NCBI GenBank assembly: GCA_009787175.1
Contig: WRGM01000085.1
Location: 1 to 6,318, forward strand
DNA: 6,318 nucleotides
Reading direction: 5' to 3'
DNA from: Candidatus Bathycorpusculum fermentans
GTDB lineage: Archaea > Thermoproteota > Bathyarchaeia > Bathyarchaeales > Bathycorpusculaceae
The position numbers and the translations under genes are program-made. This document shows positions 1-5,982 of this stretch, one piece after another. The notes beneath the pieces are model-generated. The model made no database searches and was not told the origin of the DNA. It saw only the letters and a list, made by a program, of their open reading frames with translations. Every line of letters begins with the position of its first letter. Positions within the stretch are counted from its first letter, which is position 1.

Positions 1-30
1 AATTTGCATATGTAGCTGTGTTTGTTGCGC

Positions 31-36
31 AAAAAA
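31..36 (-). terminator. Oligo-T tract after the 39-residue gene
   Basis: On the minus strand a run of six T begins 13 bases after the stop codon of the small gene at 49-168. Archaeal RNA polymerase terminates at such U-rich stretches without needing a hairpin, and I see no hairpin here. A T6 run is common by chance in AT-rich DNA, so this is only compatible evidence. Bases 1-30 show nothing else I can call. Confidence 0.25.
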
Positions 37-48
37 TGGCATGAAAGG

Positions 49-168
49 TTAAATGTTAACGAAATTTTCGCTGAGAGCTAAATACATACCTTTCTTTACT
101 ACCTCAAGATACACACCACATTTAACCTGCACATCCCCACTAGAAACGTTAGCTACAGCTACAACCAT
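49..168 (-). CDS. Candidate small protein, 39 residues, unknown function
   Basis: I do not recognise this short reading frame. It starts at the ATG at 168-166 and ends at TAA at 51-49. The product begins MVVAVANVSSGDVQ and ends LALSENFVNI. It is mixed polar and hydrophobic with one Cys at residue 17, and has no obvious signal peptide or membrane helix. Its signals set it apart from random short frames. GGTGAGG lies seven bases before the ATG, close to the archaeal Shine-Dalgarno consensus. A TATA-like TTTAAATT lies at the spacing expected for a start of transcription near 196. An in-frame TGA at 180-178 rules out any longer version. An oligo-T run follows the stop. It could be a real small protein or the remnant of a longer gene. 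Coding status is inferred from context only. Confidence 0.45.
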   Translation of the reverse strand: MVVAVANVSSGDVQVKCGVYLEVVKKGMYLALSENFVNI

Positions 169-175
169 GCTACTA

Positions 176-228
176 CCTCACCAATAACATCACTAGTGGC
201 AACATTTTAACTGCAAGAATTTAAACTT
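176..228 (-). promoter_or_regulatory. TATA-like box and Shine-Dalgarno for the 39-residue gene
   Basis: On the minus strand AAGTTTAAATT (228-218) resembles an archaeal TATA box. Counting about 26 bases from its centre puts transcription start near 196, giving a leader of about 28 bases. GGTGAGG (182-176) lies within that leader, seven bases from the ATG. The joint spacing of box, leader and ribosome site is what makes this convincing; each element alone is weak. Confidence 0.4.
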
Positions 229-277
229 ACCAAACACAGAACATAACGTACCACCAGTTAACATTCCTGGCAGATTA

Positions 278-676
278 TTAATTAATTGATCGTCGCATTA
301 CGCCACCGGCGATTCTTTTGTATTTATAGCCGTCATGTTCAATCCACTCGGTGAAGGAAACATTTCGGGTTATGTGTAAAATGTCTGAGGGTAGCTCAGA
401 ATATTTTGTGTAGGCACAAAACTCGTATGGGATAGGTTGGTCACCTTTATGTTTAGGTTTTGGTGTACGTGTTTCCCAAACAGTTTCCTCATCAGCAAGA
501 GCGGGTTCGTTCTCTGAAACGTTACTAACCATATTTGTTGCTATAACGTATCCTTCTTGTGGGCTGTAGGCTTTTCCGGCGATTAGTAGTTTTCGTAGCG
601 TTTTTTGGTCAGCAACATCATTAATTTTAGTTAGTGTAGAAATCTGCTTTAATATAGCTGCTTCGGGGTCACTCAT
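278..676 (-). CDS. Hypothetical soluble protein, 132 residues
   Basis: I do not recognise a family. The product starts MSDPEAAILKQ and ends GGVMRRSIN, followed by two tandem TAA stops (280-278 and 277-275). Residues 1-35 look like a helical, charged N-terminal segment. Residues 50-80 are acidic and then proline/lysine-rich (TPKPKHKGDQP), probably a flexible linker. Residues 80-130 contain aromatic residues spread as in a small beta-rich fold (YEFCAYTKY, FTEWIEHDGYKYKR). There is no signal peptide, membrane helix or metal-binding cysteine cluster. GTGA six bases before the ATG is a partial Shine-Dalgarno. It lies 68 bases downstream of the beta-helix gene on the same strand, so co-transcription is possible, but no shared role is visible. 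Its coding strand is C-richer than the other minus-strand genes to the right, possibly a sign of different ancestry. Confidence 0.65.
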   Translation of the reverse strand: MSDPEAAILKQISTLTKINDVADQKTLRKLLIAGKAYSPQEGYVIATNMVSNVSENEPALADEETVWETRTPKPKHKGDQPIPYEFCAYTKYSELPSDILHITRNVSFTEWIEHDGYKYKRIAGGVMRRSIN

Positions 677-744
677 GTTTCTTCACACGATAAACAGTTA
701 GCTTATGTAATGTTTGAATGTAAAGTTTTCGTTTGCCTATCTGG

Positions 745-2493
745 CTATCTGAAAATTAGTCGTCTGAAGTAGATTATTAAGCTAATTATTACGCTGGCTA
801 TTATGCCTATGCTTATTGTAAGTATTAGGTTTCCTCGGTTGTGCCAGAAGGATTGCTGATTGTTTTGTGGGGGTGTTGCTATTGTTTGATATTGGGGTAG
901 GTCTGTTGATATTTGTATGAGTTTCATTAGGGGGTAATTGTCTATCATGTATTCAAAAACTTGATAGGGTGTATCGCCTATACCGTCACCGTCTGCATCT
1001 ACGCCTGTATATGTGCTCCAATAATTGCCTAATGTATCATTATTCCATGTATTGCCTGCAGAGTATGTATCGCCGTCAGGGAATAATGTGGGAAAATGTG
1101 TTTCAATACATTGTACGGTATTGTTGATAAAGTTGTTATAGTAAAAAGTGTTATTGCTAGATGCTGAATGTATACCTACAGCATATTGGCAGGAGGTCAC
1201 ATTGTTTTCGGTAAAAATGTTAAAATGTGATGCCCCAAGTAACACGCCTGTTATGCAGTCTTTAAGCAGATTACCGGCTATTTTGTTATTTGAGCTTAAA
1301 ATGGATTTAATAGCGCAGTCATGATTAATAATTATATTATTTTTAACATCATTATTAAAAACTCCGCCAAATTCAATATTACCCAACTGTATAGCAACAG
1401 TTTCAGCACCGGCAACACGCACACTTTCAGCATCAACAGAATATATTGTATCTAAAAGGGCATTATTATATATTGTATTAAAATTTGAATCCCTATACAA
1501 TTTTACACATGCACTAGAACCGGTAATAAGGTTATCAAACACTTTATTATATGTGCTAGCATCAAGCGTTAGGGAACTTAGCTGGCTATTATGAAGACTA
1601 TTTTGACTTGAATTAACTAAAAGAACATGCCCGCTACTATTAACTACTTCACTCTTTACAGTATTAATTAACTGTATAGAAGTAACATAATCATATAGAG
1701 GCGCAACACTTTTTACAACAATATTACTGCAATTAAAAAGATAAACAAGCCCAGCCTCATTAAACACCTGATTAGACAAACCGTCAAGATAAATTAATGG
1801 CTTCCCATCTACAGCATTACCAGAAGCAACAGTATTATCAGAAAATAGACTATAAATTCTACAACCAAGAAAATTGTTACCATTCAAACTCGTATTTCTC
1901 GTCAAATTACCCAAATAAACACCACCCCGAGGAGTCTGACAGGTAAAAACATTATCAGAAATCACCGTCTGAGAAGCATCATTAAGATAAATACACCATC
2001 CAACATCCCTAAGCCTCTCACTACTCACATCATGACTAGCATCAATTTTATTATTAAGAATTTTATTACCAAACGCAGAAGGTCTACTTAGATAATTTGA
2101 ATCAGAAGGCAAATTCTCAACAGTCCAAAAATCTACACCTCGACTAAAACCACGAATAACAAAATTTTCAACAGTAACATTCTGACCTCTCAACAAACAA
2201 ATAGCAGACCCCACACCAGAACCCTGAATAGTATAACCATTACCATTAAAAATTATATTACTACACTCCACAAAAATAAACGCTTCACTCTGACCAACAG
2301 ACGCAGATAAATCACCATCTAAAGTATACACAGTACCACTACGCCGAATTTTATCAGTACCCGTTACTGACCCATCTGCCCTAATTCTAATAACATTAGA
2401 CCCTTGAGCATTAACAACAGTAACAGGGAAGAATATGATAAAAACAGATAGCAATAAGGAAAGAATTAGCAGAGTAGCTATCGCCTTAGACAT
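745..2493 (-). CDS. Secreted, membrane-anchored NosD-type parallel beta-helix protein
   Basis: This is a surface protein of the NosD/PbH1 right-handed beta-helix class. Positions count from the upstream in-frame ATG at 2517 (590 residues). I prefer the ATG at 2493 (582 residues) because MSKAIATLLILSLLLSV is a normal signal peptide start, whereas the extra MCYTPLIC is unusual; neither start has a Shine-Dalgarno. Cleavage is likely after VNA37. Residues 85-470 hold many short repeats of the N-x-I/V-x-x-N-x-I/F type (SNIIFNGNGYTI, NNFINNTVQ). The GNAVDGKPLIYL stretch at 234-245 and the NYW-DADGDGIGDTPY-DNYPLM block at 498-531 are typical of archaeal NosD-like proteins. A helix at 564-583 with a basic tail (RRLIFR) anchors it, ectodomain outward. 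About ten N-x-S/T sequons suggest glycosylation. Such proteins are assumed to bind or process sugars; I see no defined active site and no reason to call a true copper-handling NosD. Confidence 0.85.
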   Translation of the reverse strand: MSKAIATLLILSLLLSVFIIFFPVTVVNAQGSNVIRIRADGSVTGTDKIRRSGTVYTLDGDLSASVGQSEAFIFVECSNIIFNGNGYTIQGSGVGSAICLLRGQNVTVENFVIRGFSRGVDFWTVENLPSDSNYLSRPSAFGNKILNNKIDASHDVSSERLRDVGWCIYLNDASQTVISDNVFTCQTPRGGVYLGNLTRNTSLNGNNFLGCRIYSLFSDNTVASGNAVDGKPLIYLDGLSNQVFNEAGLVYLFNCSNIVVKSVAPLYDYVTSIQLINTVKSEVVNSSGHVLLVNSSQNSLHNSQLSSLTLDASTYNKVFDNLITGSSACVKLYRDSNFNTIYNNALLDTIYSVDAESVRVAGAETVAIQLGNIEFGGVFNNDVKNNIIINHDCAIKSILSSNNKIAGNLLKDCITGVLLGASHFNIFTENNVTSCQYAVGIHSASSNNTFYYNNFINNTVQCIETHFPTLFPDGDTYSAGNTWNNDTLGNYWSTYTGVDADGDGIGDTPYQVFEYMIDNYPLMKLIQISTDLPQYQTIATPPQNNQQSFWHNRGNLILTISIGIIASVIISLIIYFRRLIFR

Positions 2494-2564
2494 ACAAATC
2501 AGAGGAGTATAACACATACCCTTTCTTATAGCTTACGAAAAACCAGTAAAACACATGTTTACCA

Positions 2565-2572
2565 TTTAAATA
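2565..2572. promoter_or_regulatory. Shared TATA-like element of divergent genes
   Basis: TTTAAATA on the plus strand matches the archaeal TATA consensus. Its centre is about 40 bases before the MazG-like start, predicting transcription start near 2595 and a leader of about 13 bases. Read on the minus strand the same A/T core (TATTTAAA) would start transcription near 2542, upstream of both candidate starts of the beta-helix gene. Only about 90 bases separate the two genes, so one element may serve both. I see no clear BRE on either side. Confidence 0.45.
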
Positions 2573-2607
2573 TTATAACGCATTTCTCTGCCTGAGAGTT
2601 CAAGCCT

Positions 2608-2922
2608 ATGCAACTAGAAGAAATGAAAAAAGAAATTGAAACACTAGTTATAACAAAAGGTTTCTACAACAAACCCGAAGATATACCTAAAAAACTACTC
2701 TTTGCATTTATAGAACTAGGCGAAGCTAGCGATGCATGGAAAAAAGGACTCCCAGAAGAAAAAATCGCAGAAGAAATAATAGACGTAATATTTTACATCC
2801 TAGACGCAAGCCGACTTGCCTGCCCAAATACAAACATGGATGAAACATTCAAAAAGAAACTAGAAAAAAACCTAAACAGACCATACCAATACGGAGAAGG
2901 ACACCGCGCCAACTCACCCTAA
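2608..2922 (+). CDS. MazG-like nucleotide pyrophosphohydrolase, 104 residues
   Basis: This is a single-domain member of the all-alpha NTP pyrophosphohydrolase superfamily. These enzymes hydrolyse (d)NTPs to NMP plus pyrophosphate using Mg2+ held by acidic side chains and are thought to clear non-canonical nucleotides. The metal-binding signature is intact: E36-x2-E39 in FIELGEASDAW, then E56-x2-D59 in EEIIDVIFYILD, with 16 residues between as is usual for the family. The end (NRPYQYGEGHR) matches the basic tail often seen in MazG-like proteins. Its length is that of the short single-domain forms, not the duplicated E. coli MazG. The ATG has no Shine-Dalgarno but only a short predicted leader. 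The YkgJ-like gene follows after 36 bases, probably in one transcript. Substrate choice cannot be read from the sequence. Confidence 0.85.
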   Translation: MQLEEMKKEIETLVITKGFYNKPEDIPKKLLFAFIELGEASDAWKKGLPEEKIAEEIIDVIFYILDASRLACPNTNMDETFKKKLEKNLNRPYQYGEGHRANSP

Positions 2923-2958
2923 AAATTTACCAGACAACAATGTAAATGTTGAAGTAAC

Positions 2959-3384
2959 GTGAGCTTTACTTACCCAAGAAACCTAAAATTCGAATGCAAT
3001 AAATGTACCCTCTGCTGCGGAAACACAAAAGAAAAAACACGACACGTAATAATACTTGAAAATGAGGCAGATGAAATACAAAAACAAACAAACATTAACA
3101 TAAACGATTTTTGCTTTGAAATTACAAACCAACAACCCTACAGGTACGAAATGAAAAAACAACAAGATGAGAAATGTTTTTTCCTTAAAGATGATACCTG
3201 TAGCATTTACAGTTTTAGACCACTAATCTGCAGATTTTACCCCTTTGAGCTAAAATTTGATGAAAAACAACAAACATACATATTTACAGCAACAACAGAG
3301 TGCCCTGCAGTAAATCATGGAAAACGCCTAAACCAGATATATTTTAAAACATTATTTTGGTTAGCAGAAGAAAAAATGCTATAA
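2959..3384 (+). CDS. YkgJ-family cysteine-cluster protein, 141 residues
   Basis: This belongs to the YkgJ family, annotated as putative zinc- or iron-chelating and loosely related to Fe-S-like cysteine-cluster proteins; the biochemical role of most members is unknown. Eight cysteines sit in the family pattern: C13-x2-C16-x2-C19-C20 near the N-terminus, then C73 in EKCFFL, C81 in DTCSIY, C91 in RPLICRFYPF and C115 in TECPAV. The R87-P88...C91-R92-x-Y94-P95-F96 stretch is the most recognisable part. No signal peptide or membrane segment is present, so the protein is probably cytoplasmic. The start is GTG: an in-frame TAA directly precedes it at 2956-2958, and the first ATG lies at residue 65, past the cysteine cluster. 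It is probably co-transcribed with the MazG-like gene 36 bases upstream. No functional link between the two is established. Confidence 0.85.
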   Translation: MSFTYPRNLKFECNKCTLCCGNTKEKTRHVIILENEADEIQKQTNININDFCFEITNQQPYRYEMKKQQDEKCFFLKDDTCSIYSFRPLICRFYPFELKFDEKQQTYIFTATTECPAVNHGKRLNQIYFKTLFWLAEEKML

Positions 3385-3417
3385 AAAATCACATCTGAGA
3401 TAGCACATCACTTTTTT
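3383..3417. terminator. Oligo-T terminators for converging transcripts
   Basis: The plus-strand unit and pyrI end four bases apart. On the minus strand six T (3388-3383) follow the pyrI TGA immediately. On the plus strand six T (3412-3417) lie 28 bases after the YkgJ-like stop, inside the pyrI coding end. Archaeal termination needs only such U tracts, so each gene appears to terminate within or at the edge of the other. Confidence 0.4.
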
Positions 3418-3853
3418 CAAGCATATAACCACAGTAGTGACATTTTAAGATAAGAGGCTCTACAGATTCAACACTAAAATTAGACACTATAGGCTCATCA
3501 CTATTTGTTATACAAACAGGATTTACACATTTTACTATACCGCCTATAGTTTTAGGAAGCTTTACCTCAAGCTTTTCCACAACAGCATAATTCCTAATTA
3601 TATTTATAGAAGCATGAGGCGCAACGAGTGCAATTCGATTAACTTCATCAGAATTTAACGCGCGACCTTCAATTTTTACAATATCCTTTGTACCAAAATT
3701 TTTACTATGAACATTAATAGCTATAGTAATAACACGCTTTTCCTTACACGTAATCCCTAAAATCTTTACAACATCTAACGCATAGCCGCCACTTATGTGA
3801 TCAATAACAGTGCCATCCTTAATTTTTGAAACACGCAAATCCACTTCATTCAT
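3389..3853 (-). CDS. pyrI: Aspartate carbamoyltransferase regulatory chain PyrI
   Basis: PyrI binds the catalytic PyrB trimers and transmits feedback by CTP and activation by ATP at the committed step of pyrimidine synthesis. Started at the ATG at 3853 the protein has 154 residues, almost the E. coli length (153), and the landmarks fall at nearly identical positions. The four zinc ligands are C109, C114, C138 and C141 (VKCVNPVCI, LKCHYCGYM). Nucleotide-site equivalents include D18-H19 in GTVIDHI, K60 in KDIVKIE and K94 in NYAVVEKLE. The ATG at 3880 would add ten residues (MCIYSCWIF) absent from the family, so I reject it. There is no Shine-Dalgarno, so the message may be nearly leaderless. 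pyrB is not within the window, although the two are usually adjacent in archaea. Nothing suggests loss of function. Confidence 0.95.
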   Translation of the reverse strand: MNEVDLRVSKIKDGTVIDHISGGYALDVVKILGITCKEKRVITIAINVHSKNFGTKDIVKIEGRALNSDEVNRIALVAPHASINIIRNYAVVEKLEVKLPKTIGGIVKCVNPVCITNSDEPIVSNFSVESVEPLILKCHYCGYMLEKSDVLSQM

Positions 3854-3880
3854 AAATATCCAACAAGAGTATATGCACAT

Positions 3881-3887
3881 TTAACAG
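3881..3887 (-). promoter_or_regulatory. Possible TATA-like box of pyrI
   Basis: GTTAAAT-like A/T sequence on the minus strand sits about 30 bases before the preferred pyrI start, which would give an almost leaderless message and agrees with the missing Shine-Dalgarno. The match to the consensus is weak. The rest of the 3881-4049 spacer holds no gene I can support. Confidence 0.25.
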
Positions 3888-3992
3888 ATAAGGTTTACAC
3901 AAACAACCAACTCCAAACATGGTTAACATCTAGCACATTTTTAGTAATTTCCTACATCACCCACATATTTAGCAGTCCATCTTTCATAATCC

Positions 3993-4001
3993 TTTTATAT
4001 T
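3993..4001 (+). promoter_or_regulatory. TATA-like box of the LSm gene
   Basis: TTTTATATT fits the archaeal TATA consensus. Its centre is about 53 bases before the ATG at 4050, predicting transcription start near 4022 and a leader of about 28 bases. No clear Shine-Dalgarno precedes the start. A second A/T-rich, nearly palindromic stretch at 4018-4032 lies too close to the start to be the promoter but would be near the transcription start. Confidence 0.4.
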
Positions 4002-4049
4002 TGGTATATGTGATGTGAATATAATTAATATTCAAAGAATGCGATAATT

Positions 4050-4292
4050 ATGATGGAACCAAGTAAAAAACCGTTGAATGTACTAATAAAACAATTGCAC
4101 GGAAACATTGAAGTTGTCCTAAAAAACGGATGCGACTATAAAGGAAAAATGATAAAATGCGACGGTCATATGAATATCCTTCTTGAAGGCGCAACAGAAT
4201 TCAAAGACACACAGGCCATCACAAATTATGGCAATGTGTTATTACGAGGAAATAATGTATTATACATTGTTTTAGACTCAAACAAACCCTAA
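4050..4292 (+). CDS. Archaeal Sm-like (LSm) RNA-binding protein, 80 residues
   Basis: This is a single Sm domain of the SmAP class. Archaeal Sm proteins form six- or seven-membered rings that bind U-rich RNA and act in RNA metabolism. Sm1 runs from about residue 8 to 50, with the G-x-V-L-K-N-G strand turn at 18-27 and the RNA-binding loop D38-G-H40-M-N42 (consensus D-x-H-x-N). Sm2 is at 61-73, GNVLLRGNNVLYI, with R66-G67-N68 matching the R-G-D/N loop. Length and spacing are normal for the family, with no extra domain. Two adjacent ATG codons (4050 and 4053) are both possible starts. The gene converges on rio2 and its TAA (4290-4292) overlaps the rio2 TAG (4291-4289). L37e and other genes often found next to archaeal LSm genes are absent here. 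Confidence 0.93.
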   Translation: MMEPSKKPLNVLIKQLHGNIEVVLKNGCDYKGKMIKCDGHMNILLEGATEFKDTQAITNYGNVLLRGNNVLYIVLDSNKP

Positions 4293-5188
4293 AAAACAAT
4301 ATTCCCAATTTTACCCGTAACGTAATCGTAGGCAAACTCGGCATCAACTTCCACCTCAAACCTACGATTAAAAAATGTTAACACATTTTGAATATCCCGA
4401 CGCAAAAGCTCAACCGCATTTAAATGATCCACAGAAACACATTGAGGCCAATCAATAATCAATACATGCATATCAGATTGTAAAATAATATTATACTCAC
4501 TTAAATCACCATGCACAACACACGCCTTAAGATAAGCCCTTCGCATATTACACAAAATCTCCTTTAAAACACACCTGGGATTAACAAGCCTACGCCATTT
4601 AGACAACTCACCCCCCTCAATAATACCCATAACAATAGCATGCCTACTATAACTAAGAGGTCTAGGCACAGACACCCCCTTCTCATAAGCCAACAAGAGA
4701 GACTGAAACTCTTTCTCAGCAGCAAGACGCGACTGAAAAAGCCAAGAAGAATGCTCACAAATATAACCACGCTTACGACGAGTCTGCCTAAAACTCACCC
4801 GCCCAAGCCTATGAAACTTTACCGCAACAGTCTCCCCCATAGGCGTCAGCGCCGTATAAACATCAGCCTCCTTACCCACACCAATAGTCTGCCCAAAAGA
4901 CGAAATAACACCAGACTTTACAAAAGCATTAATAGCTAAACAATCATAACCCGCATAATTCAACGTATACCCAACAGATACACCCTTAGTATGATGAATT
5001 AAACCCAATTTGTGCAATTTACTAAGAACAAAATCAACCCTATCCATAGGCACCTTAGCATACCTTTGTATCTGCTCCCGGGGAACAAACTCACGCTTAC
5101 TTAAAGCAACCTCAATAACATTTAAAATACGAAAATCCTCAACCTCCAATTTACGAAAAACCTGCACCACAAGATCAGCACTTGTCAT
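4289..5188 (-). CDS. rio2: RIO2-family atypical serine kinase/ATPase
   Basis: Rio2 is an atypical kinase/ATPase conserved in archaea and eukaryotes that acts in late maturation of the small ribosomal subunit. The 299-residue product has the full family layout. The winged helix, residues about 1-90, is specific to Rio2 and separates it from Rio1. The nucleotide loop is GVGKEADVY at 103-111. K124 in VAVKFHRLGR is the ATP-anchoring lysine. The flexible loop follows at about 131-150 (SFRQTRRKRGY). The catalytic loop is H226-G-D228-L-S-E-Y-N233, and the metal-binding D246 lies in IIDWPQ. All catalytic residues are intact. The ATG at 5188 is the first possible in frame, since TAA at 5215-5213 closes the frame upstream. 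Its 3' end overlaps the LSm stop codon by four bases, the two genes converging. It has its own spacer and probably its own promoter. Confidence 0.96.
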   Translation of the reverse strand: MTSADLVVQVFRKLEVEDFRILNVIEVALSKREFVPREQIQRYAKVPMDRVDFVLSKLHKLGLIHHTKGVSVGYTLNYAGYDCLAINAFVKSGVISSFGQTIGVGKEADVYTALTPMGETVAVKFHRLGRVSFRQTRRKRGYICEHSSWLFQSRLAAEKEFQSLLLAYEKGVSVPRPLSYSRHAIVMGIIEGGELSKWRRLVNPRCVLKEILCNMRRAYLKACVVHGDLSEYNIILQSDMHVLIIDWPQCVSVDHLNAVELLRRDIQNVLTFFNRRFEVEVDAEFAYDYVTGKIGNIVF

Positions 5189-5242
5189 ATTATATATGTT
5201 AACTACTAGCCATTATTAAGCACTCACCCAAAAAGAAGCAAT

Positions 5243-5252
5243 ACTATAAAAA
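5243..5252 (-). promoter_or_regulatory. Possible TATA-like box of rio2
   Basis: On the minus strand TTTTTATAGT gives a predicted transcription start near 5221 and a leader of about 33 bases before the rio2 ATG. The T6 run just upstream (5259-5254) could instead end the kelch transcript. The remaining spacer to 5397 is T-rich on the minus strand and holds no gene I can support. Confidence 0.3.
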
Positions 5253-5397
5253 CAAAAAAGAATTCAACATAAACACATAAACACTAACAATGAAGAAAAG
5301 AACAGTACAAACAACAGAACGACAAACAACAATTACAAACAGTAAACTTAGACCCAACAACCATACAGATATAGGCACCTTCCTCAAAATACAGCGT

Positions 5398-5982
5398 CTA
5401 TACTTGCAATCTTGTGCCTCTTTTATTAAAATACAGGCATAAACTCACCACGATGAAACATATCAATAGACCCGTTGCAACTGCAATAACAGTAGTTTCA
5501 TTAGAGATAAAAGTTCTTAAAGTGCTCTCACTCCAGTGTCCATTTGAAGGTGCAACTGCAATAGCAGTAGTTATATTAGAGGTAGCTGAAGAAGTCAGGC
5601 AATCAAGCGAATTATAACCAACGGGTACATATTGCTCAATAGTACCGTTTTCACCTACTATATACAGAATATCAGCAATAGTTACTATGCAGTTTAATCC
5701 ATTATACATATTCCCTATAGGTCTAGGTTTAGCAGTTGACCAAACATCACATGCAGGGTCATAAACCCAGGTAAACGTTTGAACTGTATCTTGATCAATT
5801 TCTGTCAACCCAAAAACATAGACATTTTCAGGTGCATACACACCAGATGTCACACCAGCAAAAAAACTAGCATACTTTGTAAATTTGGTAGCTGTTTGCC
5901 CCTCACACCATTTATCAGTCTCTAAATCATAAATCCTAAAATTTAATGAAATATCACTAACATACATTGGAAGACAAAACAT
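5398..5982 (-). CDS. Kelch-type surface protein, C-terminal part with membrane anchor
   Basis: This is the C-terminal part of a kelch-like beta-propeller protein, continuing the frame interrupted upstream. From the ATG at 5982 it is 194 residues. Blade-type pieces are visible: FRIYDLETDKW (15-25), NVYVFGLTEIDQ then WVYDPACDVW (72-81), and ILYIVGENGTIEQY (105-118). A linker with sequons (SNIT, SNET) leads to one hydrophobic helix at about 164-184 and a short basic tail (FNKRGTRLQV), so the propeller would lie outside the cell. It lacks independent translation signals: CTCCTT, not a Shine-Dalgarno, precedes the ATG, and the frame opens only at 5997 after a TAA at 6000-5998. I therefore read it as the downstream half of a broken gene rather than a gene of its own. 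Kelch propellers usually bind proteins or sugars; the target is unknown. Confidence 0.7.
   Translation of the reverse strand: MFCLPMYVSDISLNFRIYDLETDKWCEGQTATKFTKYASFFAGVTSGVYAPENVYVFGLTEIDQDTVQTFTWVYDPACDVWSTAKPRPIGNMYNGLNCIVTIADILYIVGENGTIEQYVPVGYNSLDCLTSSATSNITTAIAVAPSNGHWSESTLRTFISNETTVIAVATGLLICFIVVSLCLYFNKRGTRLQV
5474..5583 (-). repeat. Imperfect 35-base direct repeat, 75-base offset
   Basis: Copies at 5474-5508 and 5549-5583 match at 30 of 35 bases by my count, sharing a core GCAACTGCAATA on the plus strand. The offset is exactly 75 bases (25 codons), so both are read in the same frame as SNITTAIAVAP and SNETTVIAVAT. The second in protein order starts the membrane helix; the first does not continue into a helix. 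Confidence 0.75.

Noticed and set aside
745..2493. Naming the beta-helix gene nosD with a role in nitrous oxide reductase copper maturation.
   Set aside because: Only the fold and archaeal NosD-like repeats are shared. No nosZ, nosF or nosY lies nearby, and the membrane anchor is unlike true NosD.
2983..3165. Minus-strand frame of 60 codons antisense to the YkgJ-like gene; likewise 5414-5617 on the plus strand over the kelch end.
   Set aside because: Both lie fully within recognised genes and lack initiation signals.
5189..5199. ATATATAA just before the rio2 start as its TATA box.
   Set aside because: It is adjacent to the ATG, so transcription would begin inside the gene, and the next Met is residue 48, within the winged helix.
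5199..5213. A five-codon micro-frame (Met-Ala-Ser-Ser-stop) before rio2, with GGGTGAG nine bases upstream, as a possible regulatory leader frame.
   Set aside because: The likely transcription start (near 5221) lies after the GGGTGAG, so it would not be in the message. The frame is too short to judge.
4564..5219. Open frames over rio2 on the plus strand (4640-4939, 5010-5219) and in another minus frame (4564-4770).
   Set aside because: They are shadows of rio2, whose motifs are complete; their products are rich in Arg/Lys/Thr/Leu with no family pattern.
5290..5442. A 50-codon plus-strand frame beginning MKKRTVQTTERQ in the spacer before the kelch gene.
   Set aside because: It has no Shine-Dalgarno or TATA-like element and overlaps the kelch coding end. 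Its low-complexity Thr/Gln/Asn content is what A/C-rich antisense DNA gives.
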